Shown here: one piece after another, positions 1-11,129 of the stretch | How positions within the stretch are numbered: position 1 is the stretch's first letter | Layout of the letters: each line of letters opens with the position of its first letter | Assembly (NCBI RefSeq): GCF_007830335.1 | Contig: NZ_VLKU01000009.1 | Location: forward strand, 124,001-188,000 | Length of the DNA: 64,000 bases | Direction: 5' to 3' | Origin: Paracoccus sulfuroxidans | Lineage (GTDB): Bacteria; Pseudomonadota; Alphaproteobacteria; Rhodobacterales; Rhodobacteraceae | Made by a program: the position numbers and the translations under genes | The notes under the pieces: generated by a model | What the model saw: the letters and a program-made list of their open reading frames with translations, nothing else | Database searches by the model: none | What the model was told of the DNA's origin: nothing

Positions 1-267
1 AAATGAAGGATAATTTTCGTGGCTGAACCGGCGGCACCCTTGGCGCGTCCGGGCCGGAACAGAGCCGGAACCGAAAGGGTCAGCCGCTTGAAATTCGCCC
101 CCCCGATGATCACATCTTCCTCAACAGCCGGATTTTCGCCGCAACCAACATAGAAACAGCTTGAATTACGCGAAAATCCACCAAAACTTAACTGTATCGT
201 GACAGTCTGGACAGGTGGACCTCAAGATGTGGCCCAGACCGCCAGCCGACTGACAGGAGCCAAGAAC

Positions 268-2589
<2,322 letters not shown>

Positions 2590-2607
2590 TCGCCACATTG
2601 AGATGAC

Positions 2608-2641
2608 AAAAGGGGCAGCGCGGGTTCGCGCTGCCCCTTTT
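2608..2641 (+). terminator. Bidirectional intrinsic terminator between clpA and mfd
   Basis: A perfect 15-bp stem (AAAAGGGGCAGCGCG, 2608-2622, with its complement at 2627-2641) and a GGTT loop. The A and T runs at the two ends let it act on both strands, serving the convergent clpA (+) and mfd (-). Confidence 0.9.
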
Positions 2642-2693
2642 CATTTGGGGTGGTGGCCGTTTCGTTGCTCGGGCCATTTGTGTCTGGCAACCG

Positions 2694-5600
2694 TCAGCCC
2701 TTGGCTTTGCCTTCCTTGACCTTGGCGGCCAGATCGCGGGCGATGGCGAAGGCCCCCTTGATGCGGTCGGCGTCGCTGTTCCAGTCGCGGCGGATCAGGA
2801 TCTTGTTGTCCTGCACCTTGGCAAGGCCCCGCTGGTCGTTCAGGAACTCGACCAGACCGGCGGGATTGGGGAACTTGTCCATATGGAACTGGACGGTCGC
2901 ACCCTTCGGCCCGGCATCGAGCTTGGCGATATTCGCGCGCTTTGCCATCGCCTTGATGCGGATGACCAGCAGTAGCGTGTTCACCTCGCGCGGCAGCGTG
3001 CCGAAACGGTCGATCAGCTCGGCCGCAAAACCCTCCAGTTCGACCTTGGTCGTCAGGCCCGAAAGCCTGCGGTAAAGCCCAAGCCGCACGTCCAGATCGG
3101 GGATATAGCTTTCCGGAATGGTGACCGGCACGCCCAGGTTCAGCTGCGGCGCCCAGTCGTCATCGGGCGTGCCCTCAATCTCGCCGGATTTCAACTTGGC
3201 AATCGTTTCCTCCAGCATCTGCTGGTAAAGTTCGAAGCCCACTTCCTTGATATGGCCCGATTGCTCTTCGCCCAGAAGGTTGCCCGCGCCGCGCAGGTCG
3301 AGGTCTTGCGAGGCCAGATTGAACCCGGCCCCCAGACTGTCGATCGAGCCCAGGAACTTCAGCCGCCGCATCGCCTGAGGCGTCAGCGGCACGCGCGGTT
3401 TCGTCGTCAGATAGCAATAGGCCCGCGCCTTCGAGCGTCCGACGCGGCCCCGGATCTGGTAAAGCTGCGCCAGACCGAACATGTCGGCGCGCCAGACGAT
3501 CATGGTATTGGCCGTCGGGATATCCAGCCCCGATTCCACGATGCTGGTCGCCAGCAGCACATCATGACTGCCGTCATAGAACGCGTTCATCCGCTGGTCC
3601 AGATCGCCAGCGGCAAGCTGACCATGCGCAACGATATAGCTGATTTCAGGGACATTTTCCTGAAGCCAATGCTCGACATCGGGCAGGTCCGACAAGCGCG
3701 GGACGACGAAGAAGCTTTGGCCGCCGCGATATTTCTCGCGCAGCAGCGCCTCGCGGATGGTGACGCTGTCGAACTCGCTGACATAGGTGCGGATCGCCAG
3801 ACGGTCGACCGGCGGTGTGCCGATGATCGACAGATCCCGCACCCCGGTCAGCGACAGCTGCAGCGTCCGGGGAATGGGGGTCGCGGTCAGGGTCAGCACA
3901 TGGATGTCGCTGCGCAGCTCCTTCAGGCGCTCTTTATGGCCGACGCCGAAATGCTGCTCTTCATCGACGATCAGCAGGCCCAGATGCTTGAACCGCACCT
4001 GTTTGGAGAGGACCGCATGCGTGCCGACCACGATGTCGACGGTCCCGTCCGCCAGCCCTTGCCGCGTCAGGCTGGCGTCCTTGGCCGAGACAAAGCGCGA
4101 CAGCGGCCGCACGGTGATGGCCGAACCGCGGAAACGCTCGGCAAAAGTGCGGAAATGCTGGCGCGCCAGAAGCGTCGTCGGCGCGACCACGGCCACCTGC
4201 ATGCCCTGACTTGCAGCGATGAAGGCCGCGCGCATGGCGACCTCGGTCTTGCCGAAGCCCACGTCGCCGATCACCAACCGGTCCATCGGCCGACCGGCGG
4301 CCAGATCGCTGCCGACATCGTCGATGGCGCTCGCCTGATCTTCGGTCTCGGTATAGGGGAAGCGCGCGGCGAAGCTTTCCATCTCATGCCGCTCGGGTTC
4401 CAGCACGGGGGCCGGACGCAGCAGCCGCTCGGCCGCAACGCGCATCAGCCGGTCGGCGATCTGCTTGATGCGCTCTTTCAGGCGGGCCTTGCGGGCCTGC
4501 CAGGCGCCGCCGCCCAGCTTGTCCAGAAGCCCCTCTTCATGGCCATAGCGGCTGAGCAGTTCGATATTCTCGACCGGAAGAAACAGCCGGTCGCCGCCTG
4601 CATATTCCAGCGCCACGCAGTCATGCGGCACGCCCAGCGCCTGCACGGTTTCAAGCCCCGTGTAGCGCCCGATCCCGTGTTCGACATGGACCACCAGATC
4701 GCCGGGGGTCAGGCTTTGCGTGTCGCGTAGGAAGTTCTCGGCCCGGCGCTTCTTCCGCGCGCCTCGGATCAGCCGGTCGCCCAGCACATCCTGTTCCGAG
4801 ATCACCGCCAACGGCCCGGTCGCCTGCCCGTCCGAGAGGAAGCCTTCCTCCAGCGGCCAGACGGCAATGCCCAGCGCGCCCGTGCTGTCGGGCAGATCGC
4901 GCAGGGCGGCAATCGGCTTTGCGCCCGTCAGCCCCTCATCCGACATGAGCCCAGTCAGACGCTCGCGCGCCCCTTCCGAGAAGCAGGCGATGACGACGCG
5001 GCGGCTGCGCTGCAGCTCGCGCACGTAATCGGCCAAGGTGCCGAACAGGTCGCTTTTCTCGGCCTGCCGCTCGGGGGCGAAATTGCGCCCGATGCGACCG
5101 CCCGCATCCAGCACGCCCGGCCCCGGAGGCTGGTAGAGCACCGAAAGCCGCAAGACGCGCAGGGCCGAAAGCCAGGCCTTCCACTCGGCCTCATCGGGGA
5201 ACATCAGCGTCGGCGCGACCGGGCGATAGACGGTGTCCGTGCCGCCGCGCCGCGCCAAAGCCTCGCGCCGGGCGTCGAACTGTTCCGAGATGGTGTGCCA
5301 GCGCGCATCGCGCACCTGATCCATATGATCGTCCAGCACCACCGAGGCCTGCGGCAGATAGTCGAAAAGGCTTTCCAGCCGCTCATGGAACCAGGGCAGC
5401 CAGTGCTCCATGCCCGACATCTTGCGCCCCGCGCTGATGCCTTCGTAAAGCGGATCATTCGCCCCGCCGCCATACTCGGCGCGGTAGTTCTGGCGGAAGC
5501 GGGTGATCGCCTCTTCGTTCAGGATGACCTCGGACATCGGCGCCAGATCCAGCCGGTCCAGCTTTTCCGAGGAGCGCTGCGTTTCCACGTCAAAGCGGCG

Positions 5601-6149
5601 CGCGCCGTCCAGCACGTCTCCAAACAGGTCCAGACGGACGGGGCCGGTATCGCCCGGTGGATAGATGTCGATGATGCCGCCCCGGACGGCGAAATCGCCG
5701 GGCTCGGTGACGGTCGGGGCCTGCGTGAAGCCCATTCGCGCCAGAAAGGCGCGCAGGCCGGTTTCGTCCAGCCGGTCGCCCACCCGGGCCGAGAAACCCG
5801 CCTCGCGCACGACCTCGCGTGCCGGGACGCGTTGCATGACGGCGTTGAGCGTCGTCAGCAGGACGAACGGCCCCTTGATCGAGCCGCTGGCCAGCGCCGT
5901 CAGCACCGCCATGCGCGCCGCCATGATCGCAGGCGCGGGCGAGACGCGGTCATAGGGCGTCGTGTCCCAGGCCGGAAACTCAAGGATCGCGGCTGTGGGG
6001 GCGAAGAACTCCAGCGCCGCGCGCATCGCCGCCATGCGGCGGTCGTCGCGGGCGATGTGGATGACGGGGTTGCCACGGGCCAGTTCGCGCGCGACCAGCG
6101 CGGCGTCAAGGCCCTCGGGCGCTCCGGATAGGATCAGGTGATCGGCCAT
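2694..6149 (-). CDS. mfd: Transcription-repair coupling factor Mfd
   Basis: ATP-dependent translocase that removes RNA polymerase stalled at DNA lesions and recruits UvrA to start nucleotide excision repair. The 1151-aa length matches the family. The order is the UvrB-like N-terminal region, a CarD-like RNA polymerase interaction domain (GDLVVHVEHGIGRYTGLE), the RecG-like motor with Walker A GDVGFGKTEVAM and the DEEQHFG box, and the TRCF C-terminal domain. The ATG at 6149 opens MADHLILSGAPEG. It converges on clpA and shares its bidirectional terminator. A membrane-protein gene lies 46 bases upstream on the same strand. Confidence 0.95.
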   Translation of the reverse strand: MADHLILSGAPEGLDAALVARELARGNPVIHIARDDRRMAAMRAALEFFAPTAAILEFPAWDTTPYDRVSPAPAIMAARMAVLTALASGSIKGPFVLLTTLNAVMQRVPAREVVREAGFSARVGDRLDETGLRAFLARMGFTQAPTVTEPGDFAVRGGIIDIYPPGDTGPVRLDLFGDVLDGARRFDVETQRSSEKLDRLDLAPMSEVILNEEAITRFRQNYRAEYGGGANDPLYEGISAGRKMSGMEHWLPWFHERLESLFDYLPQASVVLDDHMDQVRDARWHTISEQFDARREALARRGGTDTVYRPVAPTLMFPDEAEWKAWLSALRVLRLSVLYQPPGPGVLDAGGRIGRNFAPERQAEKSDLFGTLADYVRELQRSRRVVIACFSEGARERLTGLMSDEGLTGAKPIAALRDLPDSTGALGIAVWPLEEGFLSDGQATGPLAVISEQDVLGDRLIRGARKKRRAENFLRDTQSLTPGDLVVHVEHGIGRYTGLETVQALGVPHDCVALEYAGGDRLFLPVENIELLSRYGHEEGLLDKLGGGAWQARKARLKERIKQIADRLMRVAAERLLRPAPVLEPERHEMESFAARFPYTETEDQASAIDDVGSDLAAGRPMDRLVIGDVGFGKTEVAMRAAFIAASQGMQVAVVAPTTLLARQHFRTFAERFRGSAITVRPLSRFVSAKDASLTRQGLADGTVDIVVGTHAVLSKQVRFKHLGLLIVDEEQHFGVGHKERLKELRSDIHVLTLTATPIPRTLQLSLTGVRDLSIIGTPPVDRLAIRTYVSEFDSVTIREALLREKYRGGQSFFVVPRLSDLPDVEHWLQENVPEISYIVAHGQLAAGDLDQRMNAFYDGSHDVLLATSIVESGLDIPTANTMIVWRADMFGLAQLYQIRGRVGRSKARAYCYLTTKPRVPLTPQAMRRLKFLGSIDSLGAGFNLASQDLDLRGAGNLLGEEQSGHIKEVGFELYQQMLEETIAKLKSGEIEGTPDDDWAPQLNLGVPVTIPESYIPDLDVRLGLYRRLSGLTTKVELEGFAAELIDRFGTLPREVNTLLLVIRIKAMAKRANIAKLDAGPKGATVQFHMDKFPNPAGLVEFLNDQRGLAKVQDNKILIRRDWNSDADRIKGAFAIARDLAAKVKEGKAKG

Positions 6150-6195
6150 GGAAAGGGACCTAAACGGGGGCGGGGCAGAGTCAACCCCGCAGCCA

Positions 6196-6762
6196 TCAGA
6201 AACCGAAAGGATGACGCACTGCCCACAGTGCGCCCAGGAATGCGGTGGCCGCGACCGCCACCACCGAAAGGCCGAAGACCAGCCAGCGGTGCCTGCGCAT
6301 CATCCCGGCGGCCCGGATTGCGGCAGTGTTGGGGCTGATCTGCCGGGTCCGCGCCCCTTCCAGCACCGTGCCCAGCCGTCGCGCCAGCCGATAGTTCAGC
6401 CAAAGCAGCAGAAGGAACGGCAGCCCCAACAGGCACAGTGCCTGCGCCATCTCCAGCCCATAGCCGAAGCCCAGGATCAGCAGGGCCGAAAACAGGAAGG
6501 TCACCGCGCCGGTGATCAGCAGCGCCTCGGTGGTCTGGATCTGCCAGCGCGGCAGCGACAGCGACAACCAGTCCAGCAGCACCAGCGCGTCCAGATCATC
6601 CTCGGGGCCGGGTTCGGGGGGAACGCGCTGCAGCACGTCGACGGGCACGCCCAGCACGCGGCGGCCCACCAACGTCCAGGCAGCGGTCAGCAGGATCCAG
6701 AACCAGATCGAGCCGAATGAGCGGCTGTCAAGCAAGGCCAGGATACCGTCCAATCCGCGCAC
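6196..6762 (-). CDS. Small integral membrane protein, Rhodobacteraceae family
   Basis: A 188-aa protein with hydrophobic segments near residues 17-35, about 80-103 and 107-125, and a C-terminal one at about 158-183, so probably four membrane spans. I recall similar proteins in this family being labelled 'component of SufBCD complex', but no suf genes are nearby and I see no motif that supports that role. It lies just upstream of mfd on the same strand and may be co-transcribed with it. It is divergent from hemB. Function unknown. Confidence 0.7.
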   Translation of the reverse strand: MRGLDGILALLDSRSFGSIWFWILLTAAWTLVGRRVLGVPVDVLQRVPPEPGPEDDLDALVLLDWLSLSLPRWQIQTTEALLITGAVTFLFSALLILGFGYGLEMAQALCLLGLPFLLLLWLNYRLARRLGTVLEGARTRQISPNTAAIRAAGMMRRHRWLVFGLSVVAVAATAFLGALWAVRHPFGF

Positions 6763-6928
6763 ACATCATTCCGTGAAACCAGTCCGGCCCGCAGACTATC
6801 CTGCGGGCAGACAAAGGGAAACGGCCAATTTCACCCCGCGCCCGGCGGTGGGCTTGCATCACGGACGCCTCGGGTGCAGGTTGCGCCAGATTTTCCGCCC
6901 CTCGCGTCCCACAGAGCAAGGCCTCGCC

Positions 6929-7933
6929 ATGTCCAACCCCATTCTTGCCCCCTATCCCGCCGCCCGTCTGCGCCGCCTGCGCAAATCCGCGGCGATGCGC
7001 GCCCTGACGACCGAGGTGTCGCTAGGGGTCTCGAACCTGATCTGGCCGATCTTCGTGACCGAGATCGCGGGCGGCGAGGGTGAGATCGCCTCGATGCCGG
7101 GCGTCGAGCGGCTGACGCTGGACGGCGCCAAGCGCGCGGCGGAATATGCGGCGCGGATGGGCATCCCCTCGATCTGCGTCTTTCCGCATTCCGACCCCGA
7201 CCAGAAGACCGAGACCTGCGAGCGCGCCTGGGACCCCGACAACATCGGCAACCGCGCCATCCGCGCCATCAAGGAGGTCGCACCCGAGCTGGTGGTGATG
7301 ACCGATATCGCGCTGGATCCCTATAACGCCAACGGCCATGACGGCATCGTCCGCGACGGCGTCATCGTCAATGACGAGACGGTCGAGGCGCTGGTCAAGA
7401 TGGCGCTGGTCCAGGCCGAATCCGGCGCGGACCTGCTGGGCCCTTCGGACATGATGGACGGGCGGATCGGCGCGATGCGCACAGCCCTTGAGGCGGCGGG
7501 CCACACCGATGTCGCGATCCTCTCTTATGCGGCGAAATTCGCCAGCGGCTTTTACGGCCCCTTCCGCGATGCCGTGGGCGCATCCGGGCGGCTGGTCGGC
7601 GACAAGAAGACCTATCAGGTCAACCCCTCCAACCGTGAAGAAGCGCTGCGCTGCGTCGCCCGCGATCTGGCCGAGGGCGCGGATATGGTCATGGTCAAAC
7701 CCGGCATGCCCTATCTGGACATCTGCCGCGAGGTGAAGGACCGTTTCGGTGCGCCGACCTATGCCTATCAGGTGTCGGGCGAATACGCGATGCTGGAAGG
7801 CGCGATCCGCAATGGCTGGCTGTCGCGCGATGTCGTAGCCGAAAGCCTGCTGGCCTTCCGTCGCGCCGGTTGCGACGGCGTTCTGACCTATTACGCGCCC
7901 TATCTGGCTGAAACGCTGGCGCAGAAGGGGTAA
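6929..7933 (+). CDS. hemB: Delta-aminolevulinic acid dehydratase (porphobilinogen synthase)
   Basis: Condenses two 5-aminolevulinate molecules to porphobilinogen in haem and tetrapyrrole synthesis. The protein has 334 aa. The two Schiff-base lysines are K203 (SYAAKFAS) and K257 (MVKPGMPYLD). The loop that carries three zinc cysteines in E. coli-type enzymes reads TDIALDPYNANGHDG here: A128, D130 and D138 replace the cysteines, so this is the non-zinc, aspartate type known from rhizobia and Rhodobacter. The open frame extends to 6512, but the first 139 codons run antisense to the neighbouring gene. The ATG at 6929 gives the normal start MSNPILAPYPAAR. Confidence 0.96.
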   Translation: MSNPILAPYPAARLRRLRKSAAMRALTTEVSLGVSNLIWPIFVTEIAGGEGEIASMPGVERLTLDGAKRAAEYAARMGIPSICVFPHSDPDQKTETCERAWDPDNIGNRAIRAIKEVAPELVVMTDIALDPYNANGHDGIVRDGVIVNDETVEALVKMALVQAESGADLLGPSDMMDGRIGAMRTALEAAGHTDVAILSYAAKFASGFYGPFRDAVGASGRLVGDKKTYQVNPSNREEALRCVARDLAEGADMVMVKPGMPYLDICREVKDRFGAPTYAYQVSGEYAMLEGAIRNGWLSRDVVAESLLAFRRAGCDGVLTYYAPYLAETLAQKG

Positions 7934-7993
7934 AGCCCCTATCATTCCGGTCAAATAGGCGGAGCAACCGCCGATACAAGAATGAGGCGACAG

Positions 7994-8566
7994 ATGATGA
8001 ATTCGAAAGCGATCAGCCGCCGGACGCTGCTTGCGGGCGGAGGGGGGCTTCTCGTGGCCGCCTGCTCGAATGCCGTGGGTGAGAATGCGGGCGCGCGGCT
8101 GGATGCGCGGGTCGATACGACCCAGAACTTCCTGATCCAGAACTATCCCGGCGCGGCCCCTATGGTGCAGAATGCGAAGGGTGTCCTTTACATGCCGCTG
8201 ATGACCGAGGCGGGCTTCGGCATCGGCGGGGCTTACGGTCAGGGCGCGCTGCGCATCAACAATGTGACCGTCGACTATTACTCGGCGACGCGGGCGACCG
8301 TGGGCTTCCAGATCGGCGCGCAGCAATATGCGCATGTGCTGATCTTCCAGACCGAGCAGGCGCTGGCCGATTTCCGTCGCAATCCCGGCTGGGTCGCCGG
8401 AGCGGGCGCGTTCTACGCCCTGCCCGACCGCGGCGTCTCGATGGGCACCGACACGATCACCTCGCAGCAGCCGGTCGTCGCCATGATCTTTGGCCAGTCG
8501 GGTCTGATGGCGGGTGCCTCGATCGAGGGCACCAAATACACCCGCGTGATCCCCTCGACCTTCTGA
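7994..8566 (+). CDS. Tat-exported lipoprotein with SYLF/YSC84 lipid-binding domain
   Basis: A 190-aa protein with a twin-arginine signal (SRRTLLAGGGG) running into a lipobox-like LVAAC, so it is probably folded in the cytoplasm, exported by Tat and anchored through cysteine. The rest matches the SYLF/YSC84 fold: the KGVLYMPLMTEAGFGIGGAYGQG segment through to GASIEGTKYTRV. Members bind phosphoinositide-type lipids in eukaryotes. The bacterial role is unknown. Three ATGs compete (7982, 7994, 7997). GAGG at 7984-7987 lies 6 and 9 bases before the second and third, which argues against 7982. It starts about 60 bases after hemB. Confidence 0.8.
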   Translation: MMNSKAISRRTLLAGGGGLLVAACSNAVGENAGARLDARVDTTQNFLIQNYPGAAPMVQNAKGVLYMPLMTEAGFGIGGAYGQGALRINNVTVDYYSATRATVGFQIGAQQYAHVLIFQTEQALADFRRNPGWVAGAGAFYALPDRGVSMGTDTITSQQPVVAMIFGQSGLMAGASIEGTKYTRVIPSTF

Positions 8567-8582
8567 GGCGGCGATCCCAACG

Positions 8583-8619
8583 AAAAGCGGCGGCGGGTGG
8601 ACCCCGACCGCCGCTTTTT
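8583..8619 (+). terminator. Bidirectional intrinsic terminator
   Basis: The stem AAAAGCGGCGG (8583-8593) pairs with CCGCCGCTTTT (8608-8618), with A and T runs on both flanks. It sits between the convergent SYLF gene (+) and the transglycosylase gene (-). Confidence 0.9.
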
Positions 8620-8643
8620 CATGGAAGCTTTCGCACCGCCGGA

Positions 8644-9282
8644 TCAGCCGCCGTGGATGATCCGGACATAGTTGCGGGTTTCGCGGTAAGGCGGCACGCC
8701 GCCGTATTTCGCGACCGCGCCCGGCCCGGCGTTATAGGCCGCAAGGGCCAGCTGCCAGCTTCCGAAAGTGTTGTACATCATCCGCAGATAGCGCGCGCCG
8801 CCGTCAAGGTTCTGGATCGGGTCACGCGGATCGACGCCCAGCTTGGCCGCCGTTCCCGGCATCAGCTGCGCCAGCCCATGCGCCCCCTTGTGCGAACGTG
8901 CCTGCGGGTTCCAGCCCGATTCCTGCTGGACCAGACGCAGGAACAGATCCTCGGGTACGCCATGCTTGCGCGCCATCGCGCGGGCATGCGGCAGATACTG
9001 GCTGCGCTGGTTGCCGCGATAGGCCGGGATGCGGGTCGAGACCGCCGTCATGTCGATGGTCCGCGACCCTGCGTCGGGCCGCAACCGGGTCGAGCGCTGG
9101 TACTGACCGGCAAGGCGGGAATCCATCAGCCGGGTCTGCCGCTCGAACTGGGCGCTGCGCGATTTTCCGGTGGTGATCCGCAGGCCTTCGGCCATGGCGG
9201 GGATCGCCAACCCGAAGGTCAGCGTCAGCGTCGCCGCGGCACGTGCCAGCCCGCGCCACATGGCCTGATTGCGTGAAAGCAT
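8644..9282 (-). CDS. Lytic transglycosylase, SLT domain
   Basis: Periplasmic enzyme cleaving peptidoglycan glycan strands to 1,6-anhydro products. The 212-aa protein has an N-terminal signal peptide (hydrophobic stretch ending IPAMA-E), a basic linker, then the SLT catalytic domain with the ES motif ([13 protein letters not shown]), [10 protein letters not shown] and the AYNAGPG motif. The catalytic residue is the glutamate of QQES. The ATG at 9282 follows a GAGGGG site on the minus strand. An alternative internal start is MWRGL. It converges on the SYLF gene and diverges from ssb. Confidence 0.92.
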   Translation of the reverse strand: MLSRNQAMWRGLARAAATLTLTFGLAIPAMAEGLRITTGKSRSAQFERQTRLMDSRLAGQYQRSTRLRPDAGSRTIDMTAVSTRIPAYRGNQRSQYLPHARAMARKHGVPEDLFLRLVQQESGWNPQARSHKGAHGLAQLMPGTAAKLGVDPRDPIQNLDGGARYLRMMYNTFGSWQLALAAYNAGPGAVAKYGGVPPYRETRNYVRIIHGG

Positions 9283-9486
9283 TGGTTGCCCCTCATGCCG
9301 TCATTTTTTGTTGGCGAATATACCCGATTTTGCGCAATCCGCTATATGCTGCCGGTTTAACCCTTCCTTAACTCATCTGTACAGGCAAATAATCGCCGAG
9401 CCCCCGGGCATGCAGTCGGGACTTGCCGCAACCCGACCTGCCGGGATAGACCAGCGCATGATTGACAATATGCAAGGAGCCGCGAG

Positions 9487-10005
9487 ATGGCAGGCAGCGT
9501 GAACAAGGTAATCCTGGTCGGCAATTTGGGCCAAGACCCGGAAATCCGCAGCTTCCAGAATGGCGGCAAGATCGCCAACCTGCGGATCGCCACCAGCGAG
9601 ACCTGGAAGGACCGCAACACCGGCGAGCGCAAGGAGCGCACCGAATGGCACACCGTGGCCATCTACTCCGAGCCGCTGGTGCGTGTGGCCGAGCAGTTTC
9701 TGAAGAAGGGCTCGAAAGTCTATGTCGAGGGCCAGCTGGAGACCCGCAAATGGCAGGACCAGCAGGGCAACGACCGCTACTCGACCGAGGTGGCGCTGCG
9801 CCCCTTCCGCAGCGAGTTGCACATGCTTGACGGTCGCGGTCCGGGCGGCGGTGCCGGTGGCGGTCGCGGCGGCGATGACGGCTATGGTGGCGGCAGCTAT
9901 GGCGGCGGCGGTTCGCCCTCGGGCGGCTCGGGCGGCAGCTATGGCGGCGGCAACAGCAACCAGGGCGGCGGACGCCCGGATTTCGACGACGAGATCCCGT
10001 TCTAG
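9487..10005 (+). CDS. ssb: Single-stranded DNA-binding protein SSB
   Basis: Coats single-stranded DNA during replication, repair and recombination. The 172-aa protein has the OB fold at about residues 1-110 ([21 protein letters not shown]), a glycine/serine-rich flexible linker at about 115-160 and the acidic tip DFDDEIPF that recruits partner enzymes. The ATG at 9487 has AAGGAG at 9474-9479. A terminator follows 26 bases after the stop, so it is probably a single-gene transcript. I saw no GTTC-N7-GTTC type SOS box upstream. Confidence 0.97.
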   Translation: MAGSVNKVILVGNLGQDPEIRSFQNGGKIANLRIATSETWKDRNTGERKERTEWHTVAIYSEPLVRVAEQFLKKGSKVYVEGQLETRKWQDQQGNDRYSTEVALRPFRSELHMLDGRGPGGGAGGGRGGDDGYGGGSYGGGGSPSGGSGGSYGGGNSNQGGGRPDFDDEIPF

Positions 10006-10031
10006 GCCGGACGACCTTCCGAATGCAGAAC

Positions 10032-10059
10032 AGCCCCGGTTCGCCGGGGCTTTCTTTTT
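10032..10059 (+). terminator. Intrinsic terminator of ssb
   Basis: AGCCCCGG (10032-10039) pairs with CCGGGGCT (10044-10051) around a stable TTCG tetraloop, followed by a T-rich run. Confidence 0.92.
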
Positions 10060-10130
10060 GGGCCCGCGCCTGCCGCAGGGGAAGTGCTGGCAGCACCCCG
10101 CACGCCCAAAGCCTATCCTTTCCATCAGGA

Positions 10131-10159
10131 TTGACAGTTCCTGCGTGTGCTGTTTTCTT
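10131..10159 (+). promoter_or_regulatory. Candidate promoter of the efe operon
   Basis: A consensus TTGACA at 10131-10136 with a weak T-rich -10 region (TTTCTT) after 17 bases. It lies upstream of efeU. A perfect inverted repeat GTGCTG-G-CAGCAC at 10084-10096 lies about 35 bases further upstream and could be an operator. Confidence 0.35.
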
Positions 10160-10277
10160 GCGCGAACGGTCGAGCCAGCCCCGACCGCTGAATATGCAGT
10201 GATGCAGCGCCCCCGACGCTATGGGCCATCCAGCGTTCCGAGACCCGCACCACGTCAAGGAAAACAGGAGGTTACGC

Positions 10278-11129
10278 GTGCTTGCACCTTTCCTGATCAT
10301 GCTGCGAGAGGGGCTGGAGGCGGCTCTGATTGTCGGCATCATCGCGGGTTATCTGCGCCAGACCGGCCGCAGCGCCTGGCTGCCTGCGGTCTGGACGGGG
10401 ATCTTCCTCGCCATCGCGCTGGCGCTGTTCGTGGGGGCAGCGCTGCAATTCGTCAGCGCCAGCTTTCCGCAAAAAGCGCAGGAGCTTTTCGAGGCGACCA
10501 TCGGCATCTTCGCCGTCTGCGTGCTGCTGGCCATGGTCTTCTGGATGCGCCGCGTCGCACGCTCATTGAAGCATGAGCTTTACAGCTCCATCGACCACGC
10601 GCTGGCCGCCAGCGGTGGCCGGGCCGCGACCTACGGGCTGATCTGCATGGTCTTCTTTGCCGTCGCACGCGAGGCGTTGGAATCGATCTTCTTCCTGCTC
10701 GCGGTCTTTCAGCAAAGCCGCGACCCCGCCGGTCCCTTCGGTGCGCTTCTGGGCGTGCTGGTCTCGGCCGGGGCGGGCTGGGCGATCTATGCCGGTGCCC
10801 TGCGGCTGAACCTGGCGCGCTTCTTCCGCTGGACGGGGGTTTTCATCCTGTTCGTCGCGGCGGGCCTGCTGGCAGGCTCGGTCAAGGCGCTGCACGAGGC
10901 GGGGCTTTGGAACCACCTGCAAACCGTCGTCTATGATTTCAGCCATGTGCTGCCCGAATCCAGCCCGTTGGGCACTGTCCTGTCGGGGCTTCTGGGCTAC
11001 CGCGATGCGCCGACGCTGGGCGAGGTCCTCGCCTATGTGCTGTTCCTGACGGTCACGCTTTACCTTTTCCTGCGGCCGATGTCGCCCGCCCCTGCCCTGC
11101 GCCCTGCCGAAAGCCGCTCTGATGCCTGA
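10278..11129 (+). CDS. efeU: Iron permease EfeU, FTR1 family
   Basis: Inner-membrane ferrous iron permease of the EfeUOB system. The 283-aa protein has about seven hydrophobic spans and the two glutamate motifs that coordinate iron in FTR1 permeases: REGLE near residue 11 and REALE near residue 133. The GTG start at 10278 has a full AGGAGG at 10266-10271 with 6 nt spacing. The longer frame from 10221 has no such site. It is the first gene of a four-gene operon, and its 3' end overlaps efeO by 8 bases. Confidence 0.92.
   Translation: MLAPFLIMLREGLEAALIVGIIAGYLRQTGRSAWLPAVWTGIFLAIALALFVGAALQFVSASFPQKAQELFEATIGIFAVCVLLAMVFWMRRVARSLKHELYSSIDHALAASGGRAATYGLICMVFFAVAREALESIFFLLAVFQQSRDPAGPFGALLGVLVSAGAGWAIYAGALRLNLARFFRWTGVFILFVAAGLLAGSVKALHEAGLWNHLQTVVYDFSHVLPESSPLGTVLSGLLGYRDAPTLGEVLAYVLFLTVTLYLFLRPMSPAPALRPAESRSDA

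Noticed and set aside
19..153. Possible 44-codon gene starting with GTG, with AAGGA in front, upstream of clpA
   Set aside because: The product looks like no protein I know and the length is within chance. It is not the ClpS adaptor.
6512..6928. N-terminal extension of hemB by 139 codons
   Set aside because: The extension is antisense to the membrane-protein gene. HemB length and start fit the ATG at 6929.
9841..9990. Glycine-codon repeats in ssb looking like a DNA repeat array
   Set aside because: They code for the flexible Gly/Ser linker of SSB, which is normal for the protein.
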